From contig JABGRN010000027.1 in NCBI GenBank assembly GCA_018648265.1, forward strand, positions 1-55,206: a stretch of 55,206 nucleotides of DNA, read 5' to 3'. Under the pieces are notes generated by a model. It did no database searches. It was not told the DNA's origin and saw only the letters and a list, made by a program, of their open reading frames with translations. The position numbers were made by a program, and so were the translations under genes. Below are positions 1 through 7,436 of this stretch, one piece after another. Within the stretch, counting starts at the first letter, position 1; each line of letters starts with the position of its first letter. The stretch is from Prolixibacteraceae bacterium (GTDB lineage: Bacteria; Bacteroidota; Bacteroidia; Bacteroidales; Prolixibacteraceae).

Positions 1-1690
1 AAAATTATGTGACCGATGCCCAAAAAGTTGTTATTGAAAATACCAGCGGCGCAAATACCGGCGACCAGGACATCGGTGGGATTGATGATAACGCTGCCGA
101 TATTACCACCAAAGTAGATAAAAACACAAATATTACAGGAGATACAAAAACCAAAATCACCTACGATGCCAAAGGTTTGGTAACTGCCGGGACCGATGCC
201 ACCACCGCCGACATTGCCGCCAGCAGCAACAAAAATTATGTTACCGACGCCCAAAAAGTTGTTATTGAAAATACCAGCGGCACAAACACCGGCGACCAGG
301 ACCTCAGCGGGATTGCAAGCAACGCAAGCGATATTACCACCAAAGTCGATAAAAACGCAAATATTACAGGAAATACAAAAACCAAAATTACCTACGATGC
401 AAAGGGTTTGGTAACTGCCGGGGCCGATGCCACCACCGCAGACATTGCTGCCAGCACCAACAAAAATTATGTGACCGATGCCCAAAAACTTGTAATTGAA
501 AATACCAGTGGAACAAACACCGGCGACCAGGATATTAGCGGGATTGCATACAATGCAGCTTTTACTGCTACCAAAGTAGATAAAAACGCCGATATTACGG
601 GGGCAACAAAAACCAAAATTACCTACGATGCCAAAGGTTTGGTAACTGCCGGAATCGATGCCACCACCGCCGACATTGCCGCCAGCACCAACAAAAACTA
701 TGTGACCGATGCACAAAAAATTGTAATTGAAAATACCAGCGGCACAAACTCCGGCGACCAGGACCTCAGCGGGATTGCCGATAACGCAGCCGACATTACC
801 ACTAAAGTAGATAAAAACACAGATATTACGGGTGCAACAAAAACCAAAATTACCTACGATGCCAAAGGTTTGGTAACCGCCGGGACCGATGCCACCACCG
901 CAGACATTGCCGCCAGCACCGACAAAAACTATGTTACCGATGCCCAACAAACAGTTATTGAAAATACCAGCGGAATAAATTCCGGCGACCAGGACATTAG
1001 CGGGATTGATGATAACGCAGCCGATATTGCCACCAAAGTAGATAAAAATGCCGATATTACGGGGGCAACAAAAACCAAAATTACCTACGATGACAAAGGT
1101 TTGGTAACTGCCGGGGCCGATGCTACCACTGCCGACATTGCCGCCAGCACCAACAAAAATTATGTGACCGACGCACAAAAAATTGTAATTGAAAATACCA
1201 GCGGCACAAACACCGGCGACCAGGACATCAGCGAAATTGCAACCAACGCAGCCGACATTGCCACCAAAGTAGATAAAAACACCGATATTACTGGTGCAAC
1301 AAAAACCAAAATTACCTACGATGCCAAAGGTTTGGTAACTGCCGGAACCGATGCCACCACCGCAGACATTGCCGCCAGCACAAACAAAAACTATGTTAAT
1401 GATGCAGAAAAAGCAGTAATTGAAAATACCAGCGGAACAAACACAGGCGATCAGGACATTAGTGGAATTGACGATAACGCAGCCGCCATTACCACCAAAG
1501 TAGATAAAAACACAAATATTACAGGAGATACAAAAACTAAAATCACCTACGATGACAAAGGATTAGTAACTGCCGGTACCGATGCCACCACCGCCGACAT
1601 TTCCGCCAGCACCAACAAAAATTATGTGACCGATGCCCAAAAAGTTGTTATTGAAAATACCAGCGGCGCAAACACCGGCGACCAGGACTT
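1..1690 (+). repeat. 231-bp in-frame tandem repeats (7 full units plus a partial eighth)
   Basis: The conserved valine codon of YVTDAQ recurs at 9, 240, 471, 702, 933, 1164, 1395 and 1626, exactly 231 bp (77 codons) apart. Units are nearly identical in DNA. Differences cluster after GDQD and around the residue following NITG. Units 1 and 7 share the same variant combination (IDDNA, NTNITGDT), and units 5 and 7 share a DDKG variant, suggesting shuffling between units. Confidence 0.95.
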
Positions 1691-2513
1691 ATCATCGCTT
1701 GCCTTAAAAAGTAATGTACTTGAATTGGATAATACTACCCTGTTTACACCCGATGCAGATTACGAACCGGCTACAAAAGCGTATGTAGATGTTTTATTGG
1801 CAAGAATAGAAGCATTGGAAGAAACTACAGATGTACTAAATAATGGCTTTATTGATACTCGTGACGGCAATCATTATGATGTTGTAAAAATAGGCAACCA
1901 AATATGGATGGCAGAGAACCTGAAATATTTGCCAAGTGTAGTTGGTCCTGGCACCGGCTCAGAAACAAGCCCGTATTATTATGTTTATGATTATGATGGA
2001 ACAGTTGTAGCCGAAGCCAAGGCAACCGCTCATTACAGTACTTATGGAGTTTTATACAACTGGCCGGCTACTATGAATGGAGCAATAAGCAGTACTGCCA
2101 ACCCAAGCGGAGTGCAAGGTGTTTGCCCAACTGGTTGGCATTTGCCCAGCGATGCCGAGTGGACAGAACTGTCGGATTATTTGATTGCAAACGGGTATGG
2201 TTATGGAGGCAGTGGCGATGACATTGCAAAATCATTGGCAACAACAAGCAATTGGAGTGCAAGCGCCACACCCGGTTCACCAGGCAACGACCCTGCAAGT
2301 AACAACAGCAGCGGTTTTTCTGCCCTTCAGGGCGGCTACCGTGGCAGCACTGGCAGCTTCAGCGAGGTTGGCGACCACGGTTACTGGTGGAGTGCTACGG
2401 AGGAGGAAGGTTCACACGCGTGGACCCGGCACTTGCACTACCGCGGTTCAGATGTGGGCCGGTACTACGACTTCAAGGAGCACGGGTTTTCGGTACGGTG
2501 TATTCGGGATTAG
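1..2513 (+). CDS. Repeat-rich surface protein with C-terminal FISUMP domain (5' partial)
   Basis: The reading frame runs in from the left edge (codons begin at base 3) and no true start is visible, so the protein is N-terminally truncated; at least 836 residues are seen. About residues 1-560 are 77-aa repeats, each with YVTDAQ, IENTSG, NTGDQD, TKTKITYD and KGLVTAG blocks, resembling repeats in phage tail-fibre and adhesin stalks. A linker with an ATKAYVD motif and a short coiled-coil-like stretch follows. From about residue 615 comes a FISUMP-type domain (IGNQIWMAENL near its start, GWHLPSDAEW, YWWSATE, terminal GFSVRCIRD). FISUMP belongs to the C-type-lectin-like folds found in some DGR variable proteins. 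The last 60 codons are far richer in GC than the rest. The likely role is an extracellular binding protein; ligand unknown. Transcription appears to end before the IS at 2562. Confidence 0.85.
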   Translation, partial: NYVTDAQKVVIENTSGANTGDQDIGGIDDNAADITTKVDKNTNITGDTKTKITYDAKGLVTAGTDATTADIAASSNKNYVTDAQKVVIENTSGTNTGDQDLSGIASNASDITTKVDKNANITGNTKTKITYDAKGLVTAGADATTADIAASTNKNYVTDAQKLVIENTSGTNTGDQDISGIAYNAAFTATKVDKNADITGATKTKITYDAKGLVTAGIDATTADIAASTNKNYVTDAQKIVIENTSGTNSGDQDLSGIADNAADITTKVDKNTDITGATKTKITYDAKGLVTAGTDATTADIAASTDKNYVTDAQQTVIENTSGINSGDQDISGIDDNAADIATKVDKNADITGATKTKITYDDKGLVTAGADATTADIAASTNKNYVTDAQKIVIENTSGTNTGDQDISEIATNAADIATKVDKNTDITGATKTKITYDAKGLVTAGTDATTADIAASTNKNYVNDAEKAVIENTSGTNTGDQDISGIDDNAAAITTKVDKNTNITGDTKTKITYDDKGLVTAGTDATTADISASTNKNYVTDAQKVVIENTSGANTGDQDLSSLALKSNVLELDNTTLFTPDADYEPATKAYVDVLLARIEALEETTDVLNNGFIDTRDGNHYDVVKIGNQIWMAENLKYLPSVVGPGTGSETSPYYYVYDYDGTVVAEAKATAHYSTYGVLYNWPATMNGAISSTANPSGVQGVCPTGWHLPSDAEWTELSDYLIANGYGYGGSGDDIAKSLATTSNWSASATPGSPGNDPASNNSSGFSALQGGYRGSTGSFSEVGDHGYWWSATEEEGSHAWTRHLHYRGSDVGRYYDFKEHGFSVRCIRD
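2331..2510 (+). other. Candidate hypervariable region (DGR VR-like) at 3' end of FISUMP gene
   Basis: By hand count 110 of these 180 bases are G or C (61%), against an AT-rich gene and window. Many codons are NNC (GGC, AGC, TTC, GAC, CAC, TAC, CGC, ACC), as expected if AAC codons of a template repeat had been converted at adenines. The framework residues of the fold (GGYR, YWWSATE, GFSVRC) are intact. No reverse transcriptase gene or template repeat was found in this window, so the assignment is inference. Confidence 0.45.
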
Positions 2514-2552
2514 GTGAACGAAGTGAACTTTGACTATCCCGATACGCTCCCA

Positions 2553-2561
2553 ACCTTGGTA
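2553..2561. repeat. Left 9-bp target site duplication of the IS
   Basis: ACCTTGGTA abuts the left terminal inverted repeat and recurs at 4608-4616 directly after the right one. Confidence 0.8.
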
Positions 2562-2571
2562 CAACGATTTT
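2562..2571 (+). repeat. Left terminal inverted repeat of the IS
   Basis: CAACGATTTT is exactly complementary to 4598-4607. Confidence 0.8.
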
Positions 2572-2592
2572 ATTACAGTAATTCATCTTACA

Positions 2593-3969
2593 TTATTTGA
2601 ATCTAAAGTCAAGTTTAAAATCATAGAGCCAGGGAATTTTGGGATTAATCCCCTGGCTTAGCAATTTGTTGGGCAAATCAATATATTCCTCTTTTTTTCT
2701 GTATTGAGATGGGCCATAAAATGTAACTATAATTGTATCGTCTTTAACTCTCACATCACCATCATTCCAAGCTAAAATTTCGTTGGAAAGATGTCTGGCA
2801 TCCCATGTTTTATAATCGTGTGTTAGGTTCTTTCTTAATTCATAGGTTGCTGCTTGAGCCAGCATTGCCATTGCCAGGTTGGCATACCTGATATTAAGAT
2901 TCAATGTCGAAGCCCGGTTTAATCCCATGTCATTTTCAAATCTAAAAAACTCTTCCACACTCCAACGTTCATCATAATTTTTACACAAAAGCGTTTGCGC
3001 ATTCCTGCTTGACGTGGTTAAAAACGAACTATAACCATACTTTTTTTCTCCCAGTCGTTCTGCAATAAGCCTGTGTTTTGTCTTTTTCCCATCAAAATTG
3101 AAGTTTGTTTCTGCAATCGCAAACCCTGCTTTTATTCTTTCATATTCAAGTGCCTGCAGAATATTTTTTGTTCGCCGTGTATTTTGGGCAGGGACTAATA
3201 AATCAAAATTATGATGCTTTGATATTTTTTCAAATAGCTCATTTGTAAAATGCTCCTTATCCGCTATTAATAGAGATGGCGTTTTTATTATCTGTTCAGT
3301 TGCGTTTATTAAGTCTAATGTTGCCCTTGTTGTTGGCATACCCGTTGATGACATAAATGCCATTATTGGTTGCCCTGTTTCTGCCGACACGCAAAAAAAA
3401 GTTTGAAGCATCTTTTGCGAGGGCATATCGGGCTTTTTCTTTTTTTTAGGCATTGTCCGCTTTGAACTACTGATTATCCTATGCGGATCAACTGCAATTA
3501 TCTCTCCCTGATAATGTCCTGAAAGTTTACGCTGGATTCCCAGATTGAGCATCATATCACGGGACTCTCGTAAGGTGTGTGCATTCAACAATTGATGCAC
3601 CTGCTCATCTGAAACCAACCTACTCATCCCATTGAGCAATTGAAACCCTTGATGGTTCAAAGAACTTTTTCTCCTCACGCGATTAACACACAAGGCAGAT
3701 TCATTTACCAGTTGGAGTGCTATTCGTGGCTCTATATCTGTATCCATTTTGCCAGTCCAACTTTTGAGGATATCCCATGCCCCCAATTTTAATAGCGCAG
3801 GAACCAACAACCACAGGCCTACGGTTGTGCCAGATACTTTTTTTGCAAGCACCTCTCGAAATTCTCGCTCATTCGTCTGGGGTGTTAATGTCTTCTTGCG
3901 GTTACTGCGCTTGATTTTTTGTTCAATTATTACAACTCCCTCATCTTTCTTAGTTGTCTTATGTAGCCC
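2593..3969 (-). CDS. IS4-like DDE transposase, OrfB portion
   Basis: This is the catalytic half of the transposase. It contains the three acidic motifs of an IS4-like DDE/RNase H fold: AVDPHR, LIADKEHF and YDERWSVEEF. The last fits Y-(2)-R-(3)-E, but the lysine expected six residues on is replaced (N follows EFFRFE). The frame is open upstream to 4002 with no ATG near its beginning. The first conventional start is a GTG at 3852 and the first ATG is 35 codons further in, so efficient independent translation is unlikely. Joining at the slippery site (3969-3975) gives a product of about 593 residues with the OrfA helix-turn-helix at its N-terminus. If expressed alone from the GTG it would be 419 residues. 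Confidence 0.8.
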   Translation of the reverse strand, partial: GLHKTTKKDEGVVIIEQKIKRSNRKKTLTPQTNEREFREVLAKKVSGTTVGLWLLVPALLKLGAWDILKSWTGKMDTDIEPRIALQLVNESALCVNRVRRKSSLNHQGFQLLNGMSRLVSDEQVHQLLNAHTLRESRDMMLNLGIQRKLSGHYQGEIIAVDPHRIISSSKRTMPKKKKKPDMPSQKMLQTFFCVSAETGQPIMAFMSSTGMPTTRATLDLINATEQIIKTPSLLIADKEHFTNELFEKISKHHNFDLLVPAQNTRRTKNILQALEYERIKAGFAIAETNFNFDGKKTKHRLIAERLGEKKYGYSSFLTTSSRNAQTLLCKNYDERWSVEEFFRFENDMGLNRASTLNLNIRYANLAMAMLAQAATYELRKNLTHDYKTWDARHLSNEILAWNDGDVRVKDDTIIVTFYGPSQYRKKEEYIDLPNKLLSQGINPKIPWLYDFKLDFRFK

Positions 3970-4373
3970 TTTTTTTGAAGGCCATATGTATTGATCGTAC
4001 GCTCAACACTCCTTTGACTTATAGCATGGCCCGTTTGGTTCATCTTTTGGGCAATAACCTCACTGTTCGCCTCTGGGTCCAAAAAGCGGTGCCTGATTAT
4101 CTGCTTTTCTATCTCATCTGTACGTTTATAATTGACCTTGGGGCCTTTGGGTTTGTCAGATAGGGATAAACATCCACCCTCTTCATACTGTTTTTTTATC
4201 TTATAAAAATGCTCCCGTGTGTAACCATACTTCCTGGCTAATTTTTCGATACTATCTTCGTTTGCCGATGCGGCTTCCAGCAACATCGTAAATTTCCAGG
4301 CAATTGCATCAGTTGACCCTACCGTTAATGAAATGGAACCTTTAAAAGTTTTAGCTGCCTTGTTAGTTTTCAT
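3930..4373 (-). CDS. IS OrfA, helix-turn-helix DNA-binding protein
   Basis: The 147-aa protein starts at the ATG at 4373; an upstream extension to 4427 exists but adds only a hydrophobic stretch with no similarity to a binding domain. Residues about 25-60 form a homeodomain-like helix-turn-helix (EKLARKYGYTREHFYKIKK), and a second HTH-like segment follows (EVIAQKM...ISQRSVERTI). It resembles the N-terminal DNA-binding regions of transposases. The frame overlaps the OrfB frame over 3930-4002 and contains the slippery run. OrfA alone could act as a regulator or inhibitor by analogy with other two-frame IS elements; that role is inferred. Confidence 0.75.
   Translation of the reverse strand: MKTNKAAKTFKGSISLTVGSTDAIAWKFTMLLEAASANEDSIEKLARKYGYTREHFYKIKKQYEEGGCLSLSDKPKGPKVNYKRTDEIEKQIIRHRFLDPEANSEVIAQKMNQTGHAISQRSVERTINTYGLQKKGYIRQLRKMREL
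3969..3975 (-). other. Predicted -1 ribosomal frameshift slippery heptamer
   Basis: Read on the minus strand, the OrfA codons are CAA AAA AAG, giving the canonical A AAA AAG heptamer in the correct phase. Slipping back one base enters the OrfB frame, which then stays open to its stop at 2593. Eleven bases downstream lies a 6-bp stem (ACAACT/AGTTGT, 14-base loop), which could act as a weak stimulator. A simple indel in the run of seven A's is the alternative. Confidence 0.6.
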
Positions 4374-4597
4374 AAAAATGTAATTTATATTATGGCGATA
4401 TAAATTTATAAAAAATATCCCAATCACATCAATAAAATCACCAATATTAGCTTAAAATAGTTAATCATGCAGGGTTATTCAATCGTTAATACGAATTTAT
4501 AGCACATATGTCGCCATATTAAATATTACTTTTGCATATTATAAAATGAGGATAGTAGATAATTTATCTCTTATACTGTAATAATATCTACCTTTAA

Positions 4598-4607
4598 AAA
4601 ATCGTTG
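4598..4607 (-). repeat. Right terminal inverted repeat of the IS
   Basis: AAAATCGTTG is exactly complementary to 2562-2571 and is followed directly by the duplicated ACCTTGGTA. Confidence 0.8.
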
Positions 4608-4616
4608 ACCTTGGTA
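4608..4616. repeat. Right 9-bp target site duplication of the IS
   Basis: Second copy of ACCTTGGTA; see 2553-2561. Confidence 0.8.
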
Positions 4617-4725
4617 CGGGACAGGCTCGCTATCGGGACGAGTGGAACTCGTTTGTCTATTTGATTTATTTGTTTTGCCGCGAAGCGGTCGATTTTTTTC
4701 GGGTGTGGTGGTTTGCTTCTGGGTA

Positions 4726-4833
4726 TGGCGAATTCCAATTCGCCATTGGGACAGGGAGTTTCCAACTCCCTGATTTTAGTGTTGACGTTGGAATGTCAAG
4801 CCCCCCCGTTGGCGCGGATTTGCAATCCGTGCC
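4726..4833. repeat. Cluster of three REP-like palindromes
   Basis: Three compact hairpins lie in a row. The first is TGGCGAATT/AATTCGCCA with a 2-base loop (4726-4745). The second is CAGGGAGTT/AACTCCCTG with a 3-base loop (4752-4772). The third is GGCGCGGATT/AATCCGTGCC with one mismatch and a 3-base loop (4811-4833). Such GC-rich short palindromes resemble the REP sequences mobilised by RAYT (TnpA-REP) transposases; none is encoded in this window. Confidence 0.65.
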
Positions 4834-4963
4834 ATATTCTTAAACCGTGCCATATTCTTAACTTTATTGATATAATAAATAATCAATGAGCAGAAATTAC
4901 AAGTTTCATAATCCTGACGGTGTGGGTGGGCTTTTCTTCCCGGGGCCTTTCAAAAGGTTTAAC

Positions 4964-4991
4964 ATTACAAATTGAATTTTCAATTTGTAAT
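4964..4991. repeat. 28-base perfect hairpin
   Basis: Thirteen-base arms (ATTACAAATTGAA and its complement) are separated by two T's. It lies in a gene-free region and is not next to an obvious gene end, so it is more likely a repeat than a terminator. Confidence 0.7.
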
Positions 4992-5230
4992 CAAACGACC
5001 CCACCCGACCTCCCCAAAGGGGAGGAGTTGTCCCCTTAAATTGGGGGATTTTAGGGGGTCCAAAAGCAATTATAATATTCTATTCGTAAGTAAACAATTC
5101 CTGCAAATTACTTTTGAAACATCAACTTTGTGCCTGCTGTTTTACGTGTAAATTCAGGTTTACAAAATTCATTTGATTTTAACCGGGTTTTAATGGCGGA
5201 CCTTAACTAATTGTGTAGAAACAATTTATC

Positions 5231-5365
5231 TTTTGCCGTTTGGCTTTAGCCAACAGGTGCAAATGAATTAAAAAAGAAGGGCTTTAGCCCTTAATTAGTT
5301 AATTGGGTTAAAACCCCTTGATGCTGGTAATTTCAAATATCCTTCAGATAAATCTGACGGCAAAA
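5231..5365. repeat. Nested palindromic element, 135 bp (MITE-like)
   Basis: Outer inverted repeats TTTTGCCGT (5231-5239) and ACGGCAAAA (5357-5365) enclose two perfect hairpins, TTGGCT-TT-AGCCAA (5240-5253) and AAGGGCT-TT-AGCCCTT (5277-5292), and a weaker GGGTT/AACCC hairpin. It encodes nothing. The layout suggests a non-autonomous mobile repeat. Confidence 0.55.
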
Positions 5366-5502
5366 AATAGAAGTGCAAGCAAAACCGGAAAATATTTTTT
5401 ATATCTATTTCAAAATCATAAAAACCGGGGCTATTAATACGGTACGAAATGTGCATTAGCCCAGGATTAAATTATTGTGCCCTGCACCTAAGTAATTATT
5501 AT

Positions 5503-5510
5503 TATTTTTG
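5503..5510 (+). promoter_or_regulatory. Candidate -7 box (TAnnTTTG) for the HAD gene
   Basis: TATTTTTG matches the Bacteroidota -7 consensus and lies 23 bases before the GTG start at 5534. No convincing -33 TTTG was found. Confidence 0.35.
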
Positions 5511-5533
5511 AAACTGATTTTAAATATTTACAT

Positions 5534-6142
5534 GTGAAAAAACTTGCAGTTGATCCAAAAGCAAAAGCCTTGATTTTTGACCTCGATGGAACCCTGGCAG
5601 ACACCATGCCGGTACATTTTATGGCTTATAAAAATATTCTGGCAGAATATGGTATTAATTTTACACCCGAACTTTTTGCGACCCTCGCCGGGATTCCCGC
5701 AGTGGGGACCATTATTAAATTAAACGAGTTATTTGGAACTAAAATGAACCCCGAAGAAATCGGGTATCTTAAAGAGCGTGAGTATGAAAAAATGATGCAC
5801 AAAATGAAACCAATTGTTCCAGTTGTTCATTTAGCTAAAAAATACCATGGAAAGTTGCCAATGGCAATTGGCACAGGAGGATACAAACGACTGGCATGGA
5901 AAACAATGGAAATAATTGGTCTCGAAAAATATTTCGATATTTTGGTATCGAACGAAGATGTTGTGTACTCAAAACCGCATCCCGAAACATTTCTTAAATG
6001 CGCTGAACAATTAGGCGTTGATGCGGAATTTTGCCAGGTTTTTGAAGATGGTGATTTAGGAATCCAGGCGGCAGATGCAGCCGGAATGATGTCAACTTTG
6101 GTAACCGATTTTTATGAAGTTACCATAGGAGAAGAAATATAG
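5534..6142 (+). CDS. HAD-superfamily phosphatase (beta-phosphoglucomutase-like)
   Basis: 202 aa with a GTG start; the ATG two bases upstream is out of frame. Motif I is DLDGTLADT (nucleophile Asp16, acid Asp18), motif II the GTGG region, motif III the lysine of SKPHPETF, and motif IV EDGDLGIQAADAAGM. The alpha-helical cap inserted between motifs I and II makes this subfamily IA, the group of phosphoglycolate phosphatases and beta-phosphoglucomutases. It probably dephosphorylates or isomerises a small sugar phosphate in the cytosol; the substrate cannot be read from sequence. It stands alone, with a gap of 236 bases before the next gene, so it is likely monocistronic. Confidence 0.85.
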   Translation: MKKLAVDPKAKALIFDLDGTLADTMPVHFMAYKNILAEYGINFTPELFATLAGIPAVGTIIKLNELFGTKMNPEEIGYLKEREYEKMMHKMKPIVPVVHLAKKYHGKLPMAIGTGGYKRLAWKTMEIIGLEKYFDILVSNEDVVYSKPHPETFLKCAEQLGVDAEFCQVFEDGDLGIQAADAAGMMSTLVTDFYEVTIGEEI

Positions 6143-6378
6143 TTACTGGAGTTTGACTGTAAAGAAGGCAAATTTTAAAATGAAACATCAAATGGCAAAA
6201 CTCAAATTAATGCCGTTTAATTTAGCAAAAAACCTTCCACTCAGCTCTGGGCGACTGTCGGTCTGAGCGTAGTCGAAGACTGGCTTGCTAATTGAGATTT
6301 TTATTATCTATTTTTGAATTCAGATAAAGATATACTCTAATTAGTATTTTTAAATTTTCAATAAAATAACATTAAGAA
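6143..6378. other. Short intergenic with a dispersed-repeat fragment
   Basis: GTCTGAGCGTAGTCGAAGAC at 6261-6280 resembles a dispersed motif frequent in Bacteroidota intergenic DNA. A related, diverged stretch is seen in reverse at about 31725-31750. No hairpin terminator is evident. Confidence 0.4.
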
Positions 6379-7425
6379 ATGAAACGAATCAAAATAAAAT
6401 ATTCTCATCTGCTTAATTTTCTTGTAACAGCTATGCTTTTTACTTTTTTATTTTCGTGTACAAGTGAGAAAAACAAAGTCAGAAGGAATTTAACTTTGGT
6501 TTTTTATAATGTTGAAAACCTGTTTGATTTGCAGGATGAAGCGGGAAAAAGCGATGAAGAATTTACTCCTGAAAGTGAAAAAAAATGGAACCAGGAACGC
6601 TATGATAAAAAGCTGGAAGATATTTCGAAAGTGCTGAGTTCGATTAATGAAAATGATTTGCCTGAGATAATTGGTTTGTGCGAAGTTGAAAACAAAAATG
6701 TTTTGGCCGATTTAGTTAATACCGGAAATCTTGTAAAAGGGAAATACAAAATTGTGCACCACGAAAGTCCCGATTTTCGTGGAATCGATTGTGCGCTGGT
6801 TTATCGTCCCGATGAATTTAGGGTGATTAAAAATTTTCCGATCAACGTAAAGTTTCCCGATGAACCGGATTACAAAACCCGCGATATTCTTTATGTAAAA
6901 GGAAAAACAAAAAACAGGGAAGAGTTTCATATTTTTATAAATCACTGGCCTTCAAGAATTGGGGGAGTTGACCAAACCGAAGCAAAACGGGTTTTTGTGG
7001 CTGCCTTGTTAAAAAGTAAAATTGATTCGGTATTACTGAAAAATCGGGGGGCAAATATTATTGTTATGGGCGACACGAACGACGAGCCAGATAATAAAAG
7101 TTTAATTGAAACTTTAGGCGCTCAAATTCCTGGTTCTGATTCTGCGGGTTTGGTAAACCTGATGTTTCCTGATGATCAGCAGGAAAAGGGATCGTATTAT
7201 TATCGTGGAAATTGGAATATGTTAGACAATATTGTTGTTTCTGCAGGTTTGCTCGACGATGAAGGTTTTCAATGTAAAGAGAAAAAGGGCTTCGTTTTTC
7301 ATCAGGAATGGATGGAATTTAAAAACAGGGATGGACAAATTTCACCCAATCGCACTTACGGAGGCCCAAATTATTACGGTGGGATCAGCGATCATTTTCC
7401 GGTATATTTTAAGTTAGAACGTTAA
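6379..7425 (+). CDS. Endonuclease/exonuclease/phosphatase-family lipoprotein
   Basis: 348 aa. The N-terminus is a lipoprotein signal (hydrophobic segment, lipobox FLFSC, Cys at about 27), so the protein is probably anchored in the periplasm or on the surface. The EEP fold follows, with Mg-binding and catalytic motifs: FYNVENLFD, LCEVENK (catalytic Glu), RGIDCALVYRP, NHWPSR (catalytic His), MGDTNDEP and terminal SDHFPVYF. Family members hydrolyse phosphodiesters in nucleic acids or phosphoinositides. A secreted nuclease for phosphate or nucleotide scavenging is a reasonable inference. uvrB starts 11 bases after the stop, so the two may be co-transcribed. Confidence 0.85.
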   Translation: MKRIKIKYSHLLNFLVTAMLFTFLFSCTSEKNKVRRNLTLVFYNVENLFDLQDEAGKSDEEFTPESEKKWNQERYDKKLEDISKVLSSINENDLPEIIGLCEVENKNVLADLVNTGNLVKGKYKIVHHESPDFRGIDCALVYRPDEFRVIKNFPINVKFPDEPDYKTRDILYVKGKTKNREEFHIFINHWPSRIGGVDQTEAKRVFVAALLKSKIDSVLLKNRGANIIVMGDTNDEPDNKSLIETLGAQIPGSDSAGLVNLMFPDDQQEKGSYYYRGNWNMLDNIVVSAGLLDDEGFQCKEKKGFVFHQEWMEFKNRDGQISPNRTYGGPNYYGGISDHFPVYFKLER

Positions 7426-7436
7426 CGTATTAAACG

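Larger units (their letters stand above)
2562..4607 (-). mobile_element. Complete IS4-like insertion sequence, 2046 bp
   Basis: The element is bounded by 10-bp perfect inverted repeats (CAACGATTTT at 2562-2571, complement at 4598-4607) and a 9-bp direct duplication (2553-2561 and 4608-4616). A second inverted block, ATTACAGTA (2572-2580) and its complement (4574-4582), lies just inside, directly adjacent on the left but 15 bp further in on the right. It carries orfA and orfB on the minus strand, probably joined by a -1 frameshift. It inserted 51 bp after the FISUMP stop codon, between the arms of an 8-bp inverted repeat (TCCCGATA 2537-2544, TATCGGGA 4631-4638). Family assignment rests on the Y-(2)-R-(3)-E signature; a 9-bp duplication fits IS4-type elements. 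Confidence 0.85.
4617..5533. other. Gene-free repeat region between the IS and the HAD gene
   Basis: About 0.9 kb without a credible gene. It holds three hairpins at 4726-4833, a 28-base hairpin at 4964-4991, CCCC/GGGG-rich runs at about 5000-5060 and a nested palindromic element at 5231-5365. The few short open frames here overlap these palindromes and are not believable genes. Confidence 0.7.

Noticed and set aside
1-1690. CRISPR-like array or satellite from the 231-bp periodicity
   Set aside because: The units are continuous coding sequence in one frame with no spacers.
2593-4373. Calling the transposase a decayed pseudogene
   Set aside because: Ends, duplication, all three acidic motifs and a properly phased slippery heptamer are intact, so an active two-frame element is more likely than decay.
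4571-4843. Short open frames on both strands over the palindromes after the IS
   Set aside because: They cross the IS end and REP hairpins and have no protein-like composition.
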